From positions 62,001-126,000 of the forward strand of contig NZ_SLZG01000014.1 of assembly GCF_004341625.1 (NCBI RefSeq): DNA of 64,000 nucleotides. Reading direction: 5' to 3'. Positions 45,501-54,043 of this stretch are shown here, piece after piece. The stretch's first letter is position 1, and every line of letters starts with the position of its first letter. The stretch is from Rhizobium sp. BK376 (GTDB taxonomy: Bacteria; Pseudomonadota; Alphaproteobacteria; Rhizobiales; Rhizobiaceae). The notes below the pieces were generated by a model. That model was not told the DNA's origin. It made no database searches and worked only from the letters and a program-made list of their open reading frames with translations. The position numbers were made by a program, and so were the translations under genes.

Positions 45501-45786
45501 TTGCATAGTCCTCCACAAAAGTTATTTGCCAAGCCCCCGGAACTGCCCCGTCGCAAGGCCTGAATTCAACGCAGAGACAATTTTGCCGGTGATGTCGCCG
45601 TGGATGATTGGCTTGCTTGCGCAAAAGACGAGGTCGCGAAGCGAATAGTCGTTCGCCGGAGTATATGCAGCTCTACCCGCATTTCGCAAAGGGCCGCGAC
45701 GTTTTCGCCAACAACTCGTTCCGGCTTGCCTTGCGGACTTATCCCTGTTTATCACCATCGGGTACTGCGGTTTTTCGGAGGGAAAA
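45501..45786. other. 286-bp divergent gap, aminotransferase/GAPDH
   Basis: It must hold the promoters of both flanking genes. Minus-strand bases 45522-45640 are open and translate to plausible-looking residues (ASKPIIHGDITGKIVSALNS), ending in a stop just before the aminotransferase. I do not recognise them. This may be a small unannotated gene end or a degraded fragment. Confidence 0.3.
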
Positions 45787-46785
45787 GTGTCCGGGCAGAA
45801 GATCAAGATAGCCATCAACGGGTTCGGGCGCATCGGCCGTTCGCTCCTGCGGATATTGCTGAATGACGATCGAAACTTTGAGCTGGTCCTCATCAACGAC
45901 GTCGCTCCGCTCGCCAGCTGCGCCTACCTGTTTCAATACGACAGCGTGTTTGGGCCATGGCGTGAAGAAGTAACCGCTCTGGACCAGGTACTGCAGATTG
46001 GGAAACGGAATATCCGCTTCTTCAACGAGAACGATGTCAGGCGACTGGATCTTCAGGGAGTGGATGTCCTACTAGAATGCACCGGGCAGCCCTACACCCG
46101 CGAATATGCCTCTCGGGGCCTGGAGGCTGGAGCCAAACGGGTGCTGATCTCCGGCCCAGCCGAGGCTGCCGATGCCACGATGATCCTTGGCGCCAACGAA
46201 GAGGTCTTCACCGGACAAACCATCATCTCAAACGGCTCCTGCACGACAAACGCCCTGGTGCCGCTCTTGAAAGTGATCGACGACGCCTATGGGATCATCG
46301 GTGGGCAGATGACGACGGTTCACTGCTATACCGGAAGTCAGCCGACCGTCGATCAACCGCGGGATGATTTTGCCCGCAGCAGAGCCGCCGCTCTTTCGAT
46401 GGTTCCGACGAGCACGAGTGCACACAAGCTTTTAAGCAAGGTACTTCCACATCTTGCTGGAAAAATCGAGGCGCGTGCGATCCGTGTTCCAACGGCAAGC
46501 GTTTCCGCGATCGACTTGACCGTGGTGCTGAAGCAGGCACCCACTCGTGATGAGGCGATCGAGCGCCTGAAACAGATTGCGGCAGGTTCACCCGTCCTCG
46601 GCTGGATCGAAAAGCCACTGGTTTCGGTCGACATGCGCGCGGGGCCGGAATCGCTTGTCATTTCCGGCCCAGAGATCTCCGTATCTCCCGGAGGGCTGCT
46701 ACGCGTCTTCGGCTGGTATGACAACGAATGGGGCTTTGCAAACAGGATGCTTGATGTTGCCGACCTAATTGGCCTGAAACCCTAG
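45787..46785 (+). CDS. Glyceraldehyde-3-phosphate dehydrogenase-like enzyme
   Basis: A 332-residue protein starting at GTG 45787 with GGAGGG 4 bp ahead. The NAD-binding N-domain begins KIAINGFGRIGRSLLRILL. The catalytic cysteine lies in SNGSCTTNALVPLLKV, and its His partner would be in the ALSMVPTSTSAHKLL/IRVPTASVSAIDLT region. The C-terminus WYDNEWGFANRMLDVADLI is typical. Before the catalytic domain it has LINDVAPLASCAYLFQYDS rather than the usual NDL motif, so it is divergent from housekeeping GapA. It may act on glyceraldehyde-3-phosphate or erythrose-4-phosphate, or serve a specialised pathway. Confidence 0.88.
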   Translation: MSGQKIKIAINGFGRIGRSLLRILLNDDRNFELVLINDVAPLASCAYLFQYDSVFGPWREEVTALDQVLQIGKRNIRFFNENDVRRLDLQGVDVLLECTGQPYTREYASRGLEAGAKRVLISGPAEAADATMILGANEEVFTGQTIISNGSCTTNALVPLLKVIDDAYGIIGGQMTTVHCYTGSQPTVDQPRDDFARSRAAALSMVPTSTSAHKLLSKVLPHLAGKIEARAIRVPTASVSAIDLTVVLKQAPTRDEAIERLKQIAAGSPVLGWIEKPLVSVDMRAGPESLVISGPEISVSPGGLLRVFGWYDNEWGFANRMLDVADLIGLKP

Positions 46786-46789
46786 ACCA

Positions 46790-46809
46790 ACGGGCGCCGC
46801 AGCGCCCGT
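46790..46809. terminator. Hairpin between converging GAPDH-like and GMC genes
   Basis: A perfect 8-bp stem, ACGGGCGC with its complement, and a CGCA loop begin 5 bp after the GAPDH-like stop and 31 bp past the end of the converging GMC gene. It could terminate both transcripts. No T-tract is present on either side. Confidence 0.6.
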
Positions 46810-46840
46810 CACCCGATTGAAGTTCTCCTAAATGACGACA

Positions 46841-48451
46841 TCATGCGTAGCTTCGCGTCGTCCGATTGTCCGTTACCTCCTTGAGGATATCGGCCGCCTT
46901 TTCCGCAATCATGATCGTCGCGGCGTTCGTATTGGAAGAGATTAGTCGCGGCATTACCGAGCTGTCGCATACCCTCAGTCGGTCGATGCCGCGGACCTTC
47001 AGCTCGGGATCGACGACGGAATCGCTGCCGCCGCCCATCCGGCAGGTGCCGACGGGATGATAGGCAGAACGCGCATATTGTCTGGCGAACTCCCGGTATT
47101 CCGCCTGGCTGCGGATCGTTCCATCCGGCAAATGCAGCCGTTTCACGAAGGGCCTGAAGGCCGGCTGCGACAGGATTTCCTGGCTGATCTTGATGCCGTC
47201 GACGGCGCGCTCGAGATCGTAGGGCTCGGCAAAGGCGTTGGGATCGATATCGGGGGCGATAGCCGGATCTTTCGAGCGGAGCTTTACGTGACCGCGCGAA
47301 CGCGGACGCACGTGATAGGAGTTGAGCGTGCAGCCGTTTCCGCCCGGCACGCTGCCGATACCCTCTTCCACGCCGGCGCCGGGAAGGAAATGAAACTGGA
47401 TATCCGGCGTCTTCTCCTCGTTGTCGCCCCACCAGAAGCCGCCGCCCTCGACGATATTCGAAGCGACCGGTCCTTTGCCGAACAAGGCATATTCGATGCC
47501 AGCAGCAATCTGCCAGTGGCGCTTCTTGTAGCGATCGATACCGTGGGGACCGGAAAGTTCCGCAAGCACGTCGACATCCATGTGATCCTGCAGGTTCTTG
47601 CCCACCTGCGGCAGATCTCTGATAACGTCGATGTCGAGCGCGCGCAGCTCGTCCGCAGGCCCCAGCCCGGACAACATCAGCATTTTTGGCGAGCCGATTG
47701 CTCCGGCCGTCAGGATGACTTCGCGGTCGGCGCGCAAGATGACCGGGCGGCCATTTTCGACGATCTCGATGCCGACGGCACAACCGTTCTCGATGACGAT
47801 ACGGTTGACCATCGCGTCTGTGCGGACGGTGAGGTTCTTTCGCCCTGTAGCGGGCCTGAGATAGCCCACGGCGGTGCTGCTGCGACGGCCGCCGCGTGTC
47901 GTCGTCTGGTAGAAGCCGGCACCCGCCTGAGATCCGGCGTTGAAGTCGGGATTGAAGGGAAGGCCTGCCTCCTGCGCCGCGCGCACGAACACGCGTGTCA
48001 GCGGGTGCGGGACCTGCGAACTGACGCCGAGCGGACCTTCGGTACCATGGTGAAGACCGCCGAACGTATCGTTGCCTTCGGATTTGCGGAAATAAGGCCT
48101 CACATCCTCGTAACCCCAGCCGGCGCATCCTTCGAGGTCGCGCCACCCGTCGTAATCCTCGGGGCATCCGCGGGTGAAGACCTGGGCATTGATCGAACTG
48201 CCGCCGCCAAGCACCCGCGCCTGCGGATAGACCATTTTCCGGCCTGCCAGTTCACGGCCCGCCACCGTCTCATATCCCCAGATGAGGGGCCCGGCTGTCA
48301 TCTTGAAGAAGCCGACCGGCAGATGAATATACATGTTGGTGTCACGCGGGCCGGCCTCGAGCAAGGTCACGGTAACATCCGGATCCTCGCTCAGGCGCGC
48401 AGCAAGGACACACCCCGCCGAGCCGCCCCCGACGATGATGTAATCAGGCAT
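46841..48451 (-). CDS. GMC-family FAD oxidoreductase (choline/alcohol dehydrogenase-like)
   Basis: A 536-residue protein; its ATG has GGAGGAGAGA upstream. It has an N-terminal FAD dinucleotide motif YIIVGGGSAGCVLAARLSED and GMC signature 1, VLGGGSSINAQVFTRG. Signature 2 is TAGAIGSPKMLMLSGLGPADEL. The active-site His is in YHPVGTCRMGGG and the Asn in SSNTNAATIMIAEKAAD. The family oxidises alcohols, choline or polyols. Choline dehydrogenase would fit a betaine-using organism, but no betaine aldehyde dehydrogenase is next to it. The gene is divergent from the sugar ABC importer, so a sugar or polyol substrate is equally likely. Confidence 0.9.
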   Translation of the reverse strand: MPDYIIVGGGSAGCVLAARLSEDPDVTVTLLEAGPRDTNMYIHLPVGFFKMTAGPLIWGYETVAGRELAGRKMVYPQARVLGGGSSINAQVFTRGCPEDYDGWRDLEGCAGWGYEDVRPYFRKSEGNDTFGGLHHGTEGPLGVSSQVPHPLTRVFVRAAQEAGLPFNPDFNAGSQAGAGFYQTTTRGGRRSSTAVGYLRPATGRKNLTVRTDAMVNRIVIENGCAVGIEIVENGRPVILRADREVILTAGAIGSPKMLMLSGLGPADELRALDIDVIRDLPQVGKNLQDHMDVDVLAELSGPHGIDRYKKRHWQIAAGIEYALFGKGPVASNIVEGGGFWWGDNEEKTPDIQFHFLPGAGVEEGIGSVPGGNGCTLNSYHVRPRSRGHVKLRSKDPAIAPDIDPNAFAEPYDLERAVDGIKISQEILSQPAFRPFVKRLHLPDGTIRSQAEYREFARQYARSAYHPVGTCRMGGGSDSVVDPELKVRGIDRLRVCDSSVMPRLISSNTNAATIMIAEKAADILKEVTDNRTTRSYA

Positions 48452-48576
48452 TCTCTCCTCCGATAAATTTATGCGAGCGCCGGGATCTCCTCATTGTCCG
48501 GGCAATAAATCGCAGTCACCATCTCAAGTCTCTTGCTCCGCGTCAAGAGAAAGGGTACGGTTATCGTCTTGAAGGG

Positions 48577-48587
48577 TTGTCGTACAA
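48577..48587. promoter_or_regulatory. Dyad TTGTCGTACAA, candidate GntR/FCD operator
   Basis: A perfect 4-3-4 dyad lies 85 bp upstream of the sugar-binding-protein ATG, in the 221-bp divergent region shared with the GMC oxidoreductase. Its form resembles operators of FadR/FCD-type regulators, two of which are encoded at 55493 and 61699. The assignment is inference. Confidence 0.4.
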
Positions 48588-48672
48588 ATGCTATGACCAA
48601 CTCGCTCTTGGATCCGGATGTCGTAGGAGAAGGACGACACCCGATCTTCGTCATTCAACGGGAGGTTTTCGA

Positions 48673-49752
48673 ATGACTGACAGGACTAATTCGCGTTTTG
48701 CTGCCATGAATCGCCGGTCGTTTCTCGCCACCGTCGCGGCAGGCGCGACCGTGGCCGCATTGCCCCGGCAACTCTTCGCGGCCGACAAGCCGACGCTCGT
48801 AACGTCGATCCGTTCGCTGTCCAATCCTTACCATGCGGTATGGAAGACCGGTGCCGAAGCCTTTGCACAGTCGATCGGGCTGGACCACGTCACGCTGGTG
48901 TCGGAGGGCAACAGCGAGAAGGGTATTGCCGACATCAAGGCCATGCTTGCCAAGACCGGCGGCAACATGGTGCTGAATTCCGACCCGAACGACACGCCGG
49001 ACGCACGTCCGATCGTCGAGGCTTGCGCCAAGGCGGGAGCCTATGTCGTTACCCAGTGGAACAAGCCGGACGATCTGCACCCAAAAGACTTCAACCCTTA
49101 CTATGTCTCGCATATCGAGTTCGACGGCATCTCCAGCGGCAAACAGATCTCCGAAATCCTGTTCAAGACGATGGGCGGCAAGGGCGGCATCATCGCGCTC
49201 GGCGGCCAGATCTCGAATACGGCGGCGATCGAGCGCAAGAAGGGTCTTGAAGACGCCCTGGCCGCCAACCCCAATATCAAGCTCCTCGATTTCCAGGTCG
49301 CGAACTGGAAATCGTCGGAAGCCTATGACCTCACCAGCAATCTTCTGACACGCTTCGGCGACGACGTGACAGGCGTCTGGGCCGCCAATGACGACATGGG
49401 CACCGGTGCGCTTGAAGCTTTGCGCGCGGAAAATCTCGCCGGCAAGGTCCCGGTCGTCGGTGTCGACGGCATCAAGGCCGCGGTCGATGCGGTCCGCAAG
49501 GGCGAGTTCGCCTGCACCGTTACGTCAGATCCCTTCTGGCAGGGCGGCATGGGGCTCGCGATCGGTCTGGCCGCGCTGCAGAAGAAGTTCGATCCCGCCA
49601 AGGAACCGCCGGAGCACCGCGAATTCTACGGCAAGGCAGTTCTCGTCGCGAAGGACAATGTCGAGGAGTACTACAAGAACAATATTGACTCGCATCCGAA
49701 GCTCGATTGGAGCGACCTGTGGGGCCGCGTGACGGGCGCCATCCGCGCCTGA
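48673..49752 (+). CDS. Sugar ABC transporter substrate-binding protein (RbsB-type)
   Basis: The protein has 359 residues from ATG 48673 with GGGAGG upstream. It has a Tat-type signal (MNRRSFLATVAAGATVAALP) cleaved near LFAADK. The mature protein is a Peripla_BP_4 sugar-binding protein with two lobes (TLVTSIRSLSNPYHAVWKTGAE, then VWAANDDMGTGALEALRAENLAGKVPVVGVDG). It would deliver a monosaccharide or polyol to the two permeases and ATPase downstream. Its specificity cannot be read directly. Confidence 0.92.
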   Translation: MTDRTNSRFAAMNRRSFLATVAAGATVAALPRQLFAADKPTLVTSIRSLSNPYHAVWKTGAEAFAQSIGLDHVTLVSEGNSEKGIADIKAMLAKTGGNMVLNSDPNDTPDARPIVEACAKAGAYVVTQWNKPDDLHPKDFNPYYVSHIEFDGISSGKQISEILFKTMGGKGGIIALGGQISNTAAIERKKGLEDALAANPNIKLLDFQVANWKSSEAYDLTSNLLTRFGDDVTGVWAANDDMGTGALEALRAENLAGKVPVVGVDGIKAAVDAVRKGEFACTVTSDPFWQGGMGLAIGLAALQKKFDPAKEPPEHREFYGKAVLVAKDNVEEYYKNNIDSHPKLDWSDLWGRVTGAIRA

Positions 49753-49771
49753 CATCATGCATCGTTTCCCC

Positions 49772-49832
49772 GGCGGCCGTGGCTCCTTCTGCGGCCGCCC
49801 CTATGCTGGCGGGTGTGTTGCGACGCCCGCCA
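49772..49832 (+). terminator. Tandem hairpins between binding-protein and permease genes
   Basis: There are two stems in the gap. GGCGGCCG (49772-49779) pairs with CGGCCGCC (49792-49799). TGGCGGG (49807-49813) pairs with CCCGCCA (49826-49832). Neither has a T-run. They probably act as attenuating or 3'-protecting structures that favour expression of the binding protein. Confidence 0.5.
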
Positions 49833-49860
49833 GTCTCCCCGCTGACGCTTTGAGGTGCCT

Positions 49861-50904
49861 GTGTTGACCATCAACGCCGAAAACATCAAAACTATTCCGA
49901 AAAGTGAACAGGCAGGTGCCATGCCGAACAATGGACGCCGCCTCTTCGGCGGTCTCAACCGAAAGCATCTGCGCGCCTACGCACCGGTGATGGTTCTCAT
50001 CGCGCTCTGCATCCTGATCACCATCGCCAATCCGAATTTCATCGAGCTGCGCAATCTCGTTCGCGTCGCAAATTCCGCTGCGGTTCCATTGACGCTCGCC
50101 ATGGGCCTCACCTTCATCATTCTTCTGGGCAGCATCGACCTTTCGGTCGAGGGATCGCTCTCGATTGCGGCGATGGTGACGGTGCTGCTCGCGACCAATG
50201 ACGCAAATGGCAATTCCTACGGCTGGCTGGCAGTGCTTGCGGCAATCGCGGCCAGTACGGCGATGGGTTTTACGACCGGCATCATCCAGACCTTCCTTCG
50301 AATTCCGTCCTTCATGGCGACGCTCGGCGTCTGGTTCATCGGCCTCGGCATTTCGGTCTATATGCTCGGGGGATCGGCAGTGCGACTGATGGACCCGTCC
50401 ATTCGTGACCTCGCGCTCGCTCGCTTTCTCGGCCTGCCGGTGGGGGTATGGGTGGCGCTTGCCGCTTTTCTCTTCGCCTGCACGATCCAGTACTATACGC
50501 GTCTCGGTCGCCACATCATGGCCATCGGCGGCGGCGAGGACGTGGCGGAGCTTTCCGGCATAAACCTTCGCCGGGTGCGCATCATGACCTTCGGTCTGGC
50601 CGGCTTCTTCTTCGGTGTCGCCGGCGTTCTTGCCGCCGCCCAGCTCGGCCGCTCCGACGCAGTCATCGCAGACGGGCGGCTCTTTGCCGCAGTGACTGCA
50701 GTCGTCGTCGGCGGCACGGCCTTGACCGGGGGCGAGGGTGGTGTCGTCAACACCTTTATCGGCGTACTGATCGTGACCATTCTCAGCAACGGCATGATCC
50801 TGCTCGGCATTTCGCCCTACGTGCAGCAGACGGTACAGGGCTTGATGATCATTGCTGCTGTCGCCCTGTCGCTCGACCGCCTCCGCCTCCAGATCGTGAA
50901 GTGA
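49861..50904 (+). CDS. Sugar ABC transporter permease 1 (RbsC-type)
   Basis: The protein has about 347 residues. The start is uncertain. GTG 49861 and TTG 49864 both follow GAGG (49852-49855). GTG 49855 overlaps it, and ATG 49921 has only a weak site. It is a BPD_transp_2 permease with about nine helices; hallmark segments are NLVRVANSAAVPLTLAMGLTFIILLGSIDLSVEGSL and the ATPase-docking region around ALGGGEDVAELSGINLRRVR. It is separated from the ATPase gene by 5 bp. Confidence 0.9.
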   Translation: MLTINAENIKTIPKSEQAGAMPNNGRRLFGGLNRKHLRAYAPVMVLIALCILITIANPNFIELRNLVRVANSAAVPLTLAMGLTFIILLGSIDLSVEGSLSIAAMVTVLLATNDANGNSYGWLAVLAAIAASTAMGFTTGIIQTFLRIPSFMATLGVWFIGLGISVYMLGGSAVRLMDPSIRDLALARFLGLPVGVWVALAAFLFACTIQYYTRLGRHIMAIGGGEDVAELSGINLRRVRIMTFGLAGFFFGVAGVLAAAQLGRSDAVIADGRLFAAVTAVVVGGTALTGGEGGVVNTFIGVLIVTILSNGMILLGISPYVQQTVQGLMIIAAVALSLDRLRLQIVK

Positions 50905-50909
50905 CCGCC

Positions 50910-52412
50910 ATGTTGTCAGCCAACGAAATCAGCAAATCCTTTGCGAGCGTCCCGGCGCTGAAGAGCGTCTCGCTGGAAGTCCGGCCGAACGAGGTCGTCG
51001 GTCTTATCGGAGAAAACGGCGCCGGAAAATCGACGCTGATGCGTATCCTTGCGGGAACCCATCAGCCGGATGGCGGAACGCTCATGCTGGATGGCCAGCC
51101 GCTGAGATTGCGCAATGCCCGTGACGGAGCGGCGCACGGCATCGGCATGGTGTTCCAGGAACAGTCGCTGCTGCTCAATCTCTCGGTTGCCGAAAACATC
51201 TACCTCGGTCAGGAAGACCAGTTCGTTCGCTTCGGCGTCGTGAATTGGGGAGCCATGCGGGCGGCGGCAAAACGGCAGCTCGCAAAGATCGGCGTCGATA
51301 TCGACGTGACGGCGCGCACATCGGAATTGACGTTCGCGGCACGTCAGATGGTCGAACTGGCAAAAGCTTTGACGCTGGAAGAAACAGTGTCGCGTCCGCT
51401 GGTCATCCTGCTCGACGAGCCGACATCCGTTTTGAGCGGCAGCGATATCGACGTTCTGTTCAAGCGTGTGCGGTCGCTGAAATCTCGCGCCAGCTTTGTC
51501 TTCGTTTCGCACAGGCTGGACGAGGTGCTGCGCATCTCTGATCGCGTCTACACCATGAAGGACGGCCAGGTGGTTGCCGAACATCAGGCAGCCGACGTAA
51601 CCGGACCGGCACTGCACGAGATCATGGTCGGCCGTGGTCTGCAGGCGACCTATTACAAGGAAGACAAGCAGCTTCCGCCACGCAGCGAGATTGTCGTCGA
51701 AGCGAGCCGACTGGCAATCGCCGGCGCGTTTCATGATGTCGACCTCGAAATCCGGGCAGGCGAGATCGTCGGCATCGCCGGCGTTGTCGGCTCCGGCCGC
51801 GAGGAAGTGACCCGTGCGATCGGAGGATTTCTACCGCATACCGGCGGCAGCCTGAAAATCAATGGTGAGCCGGTACACTTCCACAGGCCGGAGCAGGCCG
51901 TTCGCAAGAGCATAGGTTATATACCGCGCGAGCGGCGTGTCGAAGGCCTCGTCATGTTCCTCTCGATTGCCGAGAACATCTCGCTCGCCGATCTGTCCTC
52001 GGTCATGCGAAACGGTGCGATCGACTATCGTCGCGAGCGCCGGCTGGCCAGCGAATGGATCAAGCGGCTGCGCATCAAGGCACCGGGGCCGGACATCGCC
52101 TGCCGCAAGCTTTCCGGCGGCAATCAGCAAAAGGTGGTGCTGGCGCGGTGGATGACGGCCGGCTCGCGCATTCTCGTGCTCGACCATCCCACCCGCGGGC
52201 TCGATGTCGGAGCGAAGGAGGAAGTCTACGAGCTGGTTCGCGACCTATCCTCACAGGGTGTGGCGATCCTTTTGATCTCCGACACGCTGGAGGAAACGAT
52301 CGGGCTTTCGCATCGAGTGCTTGTCATGCGCGATGGAGCGGTGACGGCGCATTTCGATGCGGCGCCGGGCAACAAGCCCGATCAGGTCGATCTTGTCCGG
52401 GCAATGGTGTGA
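50910..52412 (+). CDS. Sugar ABC transporter ATPase (RbsA-type, two domains)
   Basis: The protein has 500 residues from ATG 50910; the same frame is open far upstream across the permease gene. Domain 1 has Walker A GENGAGKST (about 34-42) and Walker B LLDEPTSVLSGSD with Glu170; its signature is degenerate (ELTFAARQMVELAKAL), as usual in RbsA/MglA. Domain 2 has a degenerate Walker A (VVGSGREEVTRA) but an intact LSGGNQQK signature. Its Walker B glutamate is His426 (VLDHPTRGLDVGAK), a departure from RbsA. A single hydrolytic site is therefore likely. It sits between the two permease genes. Confidence 0.92.
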   Translation: MLSANEISKSFASVPALKSVSLEVRPNEVVGLIGENGAGKSTLMRILAGTHQPDGGTLMLDGQPLRLRNARDGAAHGIGMVFQEQSLLLNLSVAENIYLGQEDQFVRFGVVNWGAMRAAAKRQLAKIGVDIDVTARTSELTFAARQMVELAKALTLEETVSRPLVILLDEPTSVLSGSDIDVLFKRVRSLKSRASFVFVSHRLDEVLRISDRVYTMKDGQVVAEHQAADVTGPALHEIMVGRGLQATYYKEDKQLPPRSEIVVEASRLAIAGAFHDVDLEIRAGEIVGIAGVVGSGREEVTRAIGGFLPHTGGSLKINGEPVHFHRPEQAVRKSIGYIPRERRVEGLVMFLSIAENISLADLSSVMRNGAIDYRRERRLASEWIKRLRIKAPGPDIACRKLSGGNQQKVVLARWMTAGSRILVLDHPTRGLDVGAKEEVYELVRDLSSQGVAILLISDTLEETIGLSHRVLVMRDGAVTAHFDAAPGNKPDQVDLVRAMV

Positions 52413-52422
52413 GGAGGGAACC

Positions 52423-53391
52423 ATGGAACGCATCAAGGATATAAAGGCCCTTCTCGCAGCAGGTTGGATGCAGGGTGCCATACCGCCGGCACTGCTTGTC
52501 GCATTGGTGCTGATCATCGAACTCGCAGCACCTGGCTTTCTGACCGGCGACACGCTTCTGCTTTTGCTATCCAACACCGCCGTTCTGTTCATCCTGGCGG
52601 CAGGGGTCACTTTCGTGATCCTGATTGGCGGCATAGACCTGTCGATCCAGTCGGTGGCATCGCTGTCGAGCGTCATCCTCGCGCAACTGCTGCCCAGGTT
52701 CGGCATGCTGGCCTTCGTGGCCGCGATCCTGTCCGGCCTGGTTTTCGGCATTCTCAGCGGCTACGTCCATGTGCGGCTGAAGGTGCCCTCCTTCGTCGCG
52801 ACGCTTGCAACCGGCGGCGTGGTTGCCGGCATTGCGCTCTGGGCCGCGGCCGGGCGCGCGATTACGATCGAGGAGAGCGGCCGCGAAAATACGGCTTGGA
52901 TCAACGGAACATTTGCCGGTCTGCCGACGGTGATCTGGATTGCCGCCGTAATCGGCCTGCTCGCCTTCGCAGGTCTTCGCTATACGCGCTTCGGCCGTCA
53001 TAGCCTGGCGATCGGCGCCGGAGAGCCGGCAGCGATCGCCGCTGGGATCAATGTCGAGCGCACGAAGATCATTGCTTTCGCCGTTTCCGGCATGCTGGCC
53101 GCGATTGCAGGGGTTATTCTTGCTGCCCGCCTGTCCAGCGGATCGCCCAATCTCGCCAATCAGCTGCTGCTGCCGGCCATCGCGGCGGTCATCGTCGGCG
53201 GTACGGCTATCACCGGAGGTCTCGGCGGCGTCGCGCGTACCGCCGTCGGTGCGCTGATCATTTCGATCGTCCGTATCGGTATGACCTTCGTCGGCATCAA
53301 CATCTTTGCCGAGAATGTCGTCTTCGGCGCGGTCCTCATTCTCGCGGTCGCCATCACCATCGATCGCAGCAAGATCGCGATCATCAAATGA
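52423..53391 (+). CDS. Sugar ABC transporter permease 2 (RbsC-type)
   Basis: The protein has 322 residues from ATG 52423 with GAGGAGGG upstream. It is a second BPD_transp_2 permease, paralogous to the one at 49861: TAVLFILAAGVTFVILIGGIDLSIQSV parallels the same segment there. It also has GAGEPAAIAAGINVERTKII. Two different permeases in one operon suggest a heterodimeric channel rather than the RbsC homodimer. It is the last gene of the importer operon. Confidence 0.92.
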   Translation: MERIKDIKALLAAGWMQGAIPPALLVALVLIIELAAPGFLTGDTLLLLLSNTAVLFILAAGVTFVILIGGIDLSIQSVASLSSVILAQLLPRFGMLAFVAAILSGLVFGILSGYVHVRLKVPSFVATLATGGVVAGIALWAAAGRAITIEESGRENTAWINGTFAGLPTVIWIAAVIGLLAFAGLRYTRFGRHSLAIGAGEPAAIAAGINVERTKIIAFAVSGMLAAIAGVILAARLSSGSPNLANQLLLPAIAAVIVGGTAITGGLGGVARTAVGALIISIVRIGMTFVGINIFAENVVFGAVLILAVAITIDRSKIAIIK

Positions 53392-53421
53392 TGGAGCGGC
53401 AGATGACCTCATCCGAGCATC

Positions 53422-53448
53422 AAAAAGGCCGCGCCATGGGGCGCGGCC
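53422..53448 (-). terminator. Intrinsic terminator for gloA (possibly bidirectional)
   Basis: A perfect 9-bp stem, GGCCGCGCC with its complement, and an ATGG loop (53427-53448) are followed on the minus strand by TTTTTG. It starts 20 bp past the gloA stop. The ABC operon converges from the other side and may share the hairpin. Confidence 0.85.
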
Positions 53449-53468
53449 GGTCAGACGGCAAGTCTTCT

Positions 53469-53882
53469 TTACATCGTGTCCAGTCCGATCAGCTCGATCT
53501 TGTAGCCGTCCGGGTCTTCGATGAAGGCGATATGCGTGGTGCCGTGCATCATCGGGCCCGGCGGACGCGGAATTCTTGCGCCCTGCTTCTCCAGCGCTGC
53601 ACAGACGGCGTAGATATCGTTGACGCCGAGCGCAAGGTGGCCGAAGCCGGTGCCGAGATCATAGGGCTCCTCGCGACCCCAATTGTAGGTCAGCTCGACA
53701 ACTGTATCGGTCTCCTCGGGACCATAGCCGACGAAGGCGTTGGTGAACTTTCCGCCGGGATAATCGTCTCTGCGCAGCAGCTTCATGCCGAGCAGCTCGG
53801 TGTAAAACTTGATCGACCGGTCGAGGTCGAGAACGCGGATCATAGTATGCATCATACGAAATTGGCCGGACGCTGCGGTCAT
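53469..53882 (-). CDS. gloA: Lactoylglutathione lyase (glyoxalase I)
   Basis: The protein has 137 residues from ATG 53882 with GGAGG 9 bp ahead; longer in-frame codons lack similarity. It is a VOC-fold GloA with metal ligands recognisable as His (MMHTMIRV), Glu (VVELTYNWG), His (FGHLALGV) and Glu (YKIELIGL). DYPGGKFTNAFVGYG and RPPGPMMHGTTHIAFIEDPDG are typical of the Ni-type bacterial enzyme. It converts methylglyoxal plus glutathione to S-D-lactoylglutathione, from which D-lactate is released. It is divergent from the FAD-linked hydroxyacid dehydrogenase gene, a likely consumer of D-lactate. Confidence 0.93.
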   Translation of the reverse strand: MTAASGQFRMMHTMIRVLDLDRSIKFYTELLGMKLLRRDDYPGGKFTNAFVGYGPEETDTVVELTYNWGREEPYDLGTGFGHLALGVNDIYAVCAALEKQGARIPRPPGPMMHGTTHIAFIEDPDGYKIELIGLDTM

Positions 53883-54043
53883 GGTACGGATCCTCCTGCA
53901 AGTTATCGTTTTCACACTGGTTTTTAGAGAAATGAGAGCAGCGGAATTGGTCCCTGCACTTGATGTTCGAAACCAGTGTTGTATGATAACCATGTAAGTG
54001 ACCCAGTTGTCCAGATGTTTTCCCGTCTAATCGGAGCAACCAA

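Noticed and set aside
46809..48466. Open frames of over 450 codons in another frame and antisense across the GMC oxidoreductase
   Set aside because: They overlap a gene with all GMC motifs, and their translations are Arg/Ala/Pro-rich with no domain.
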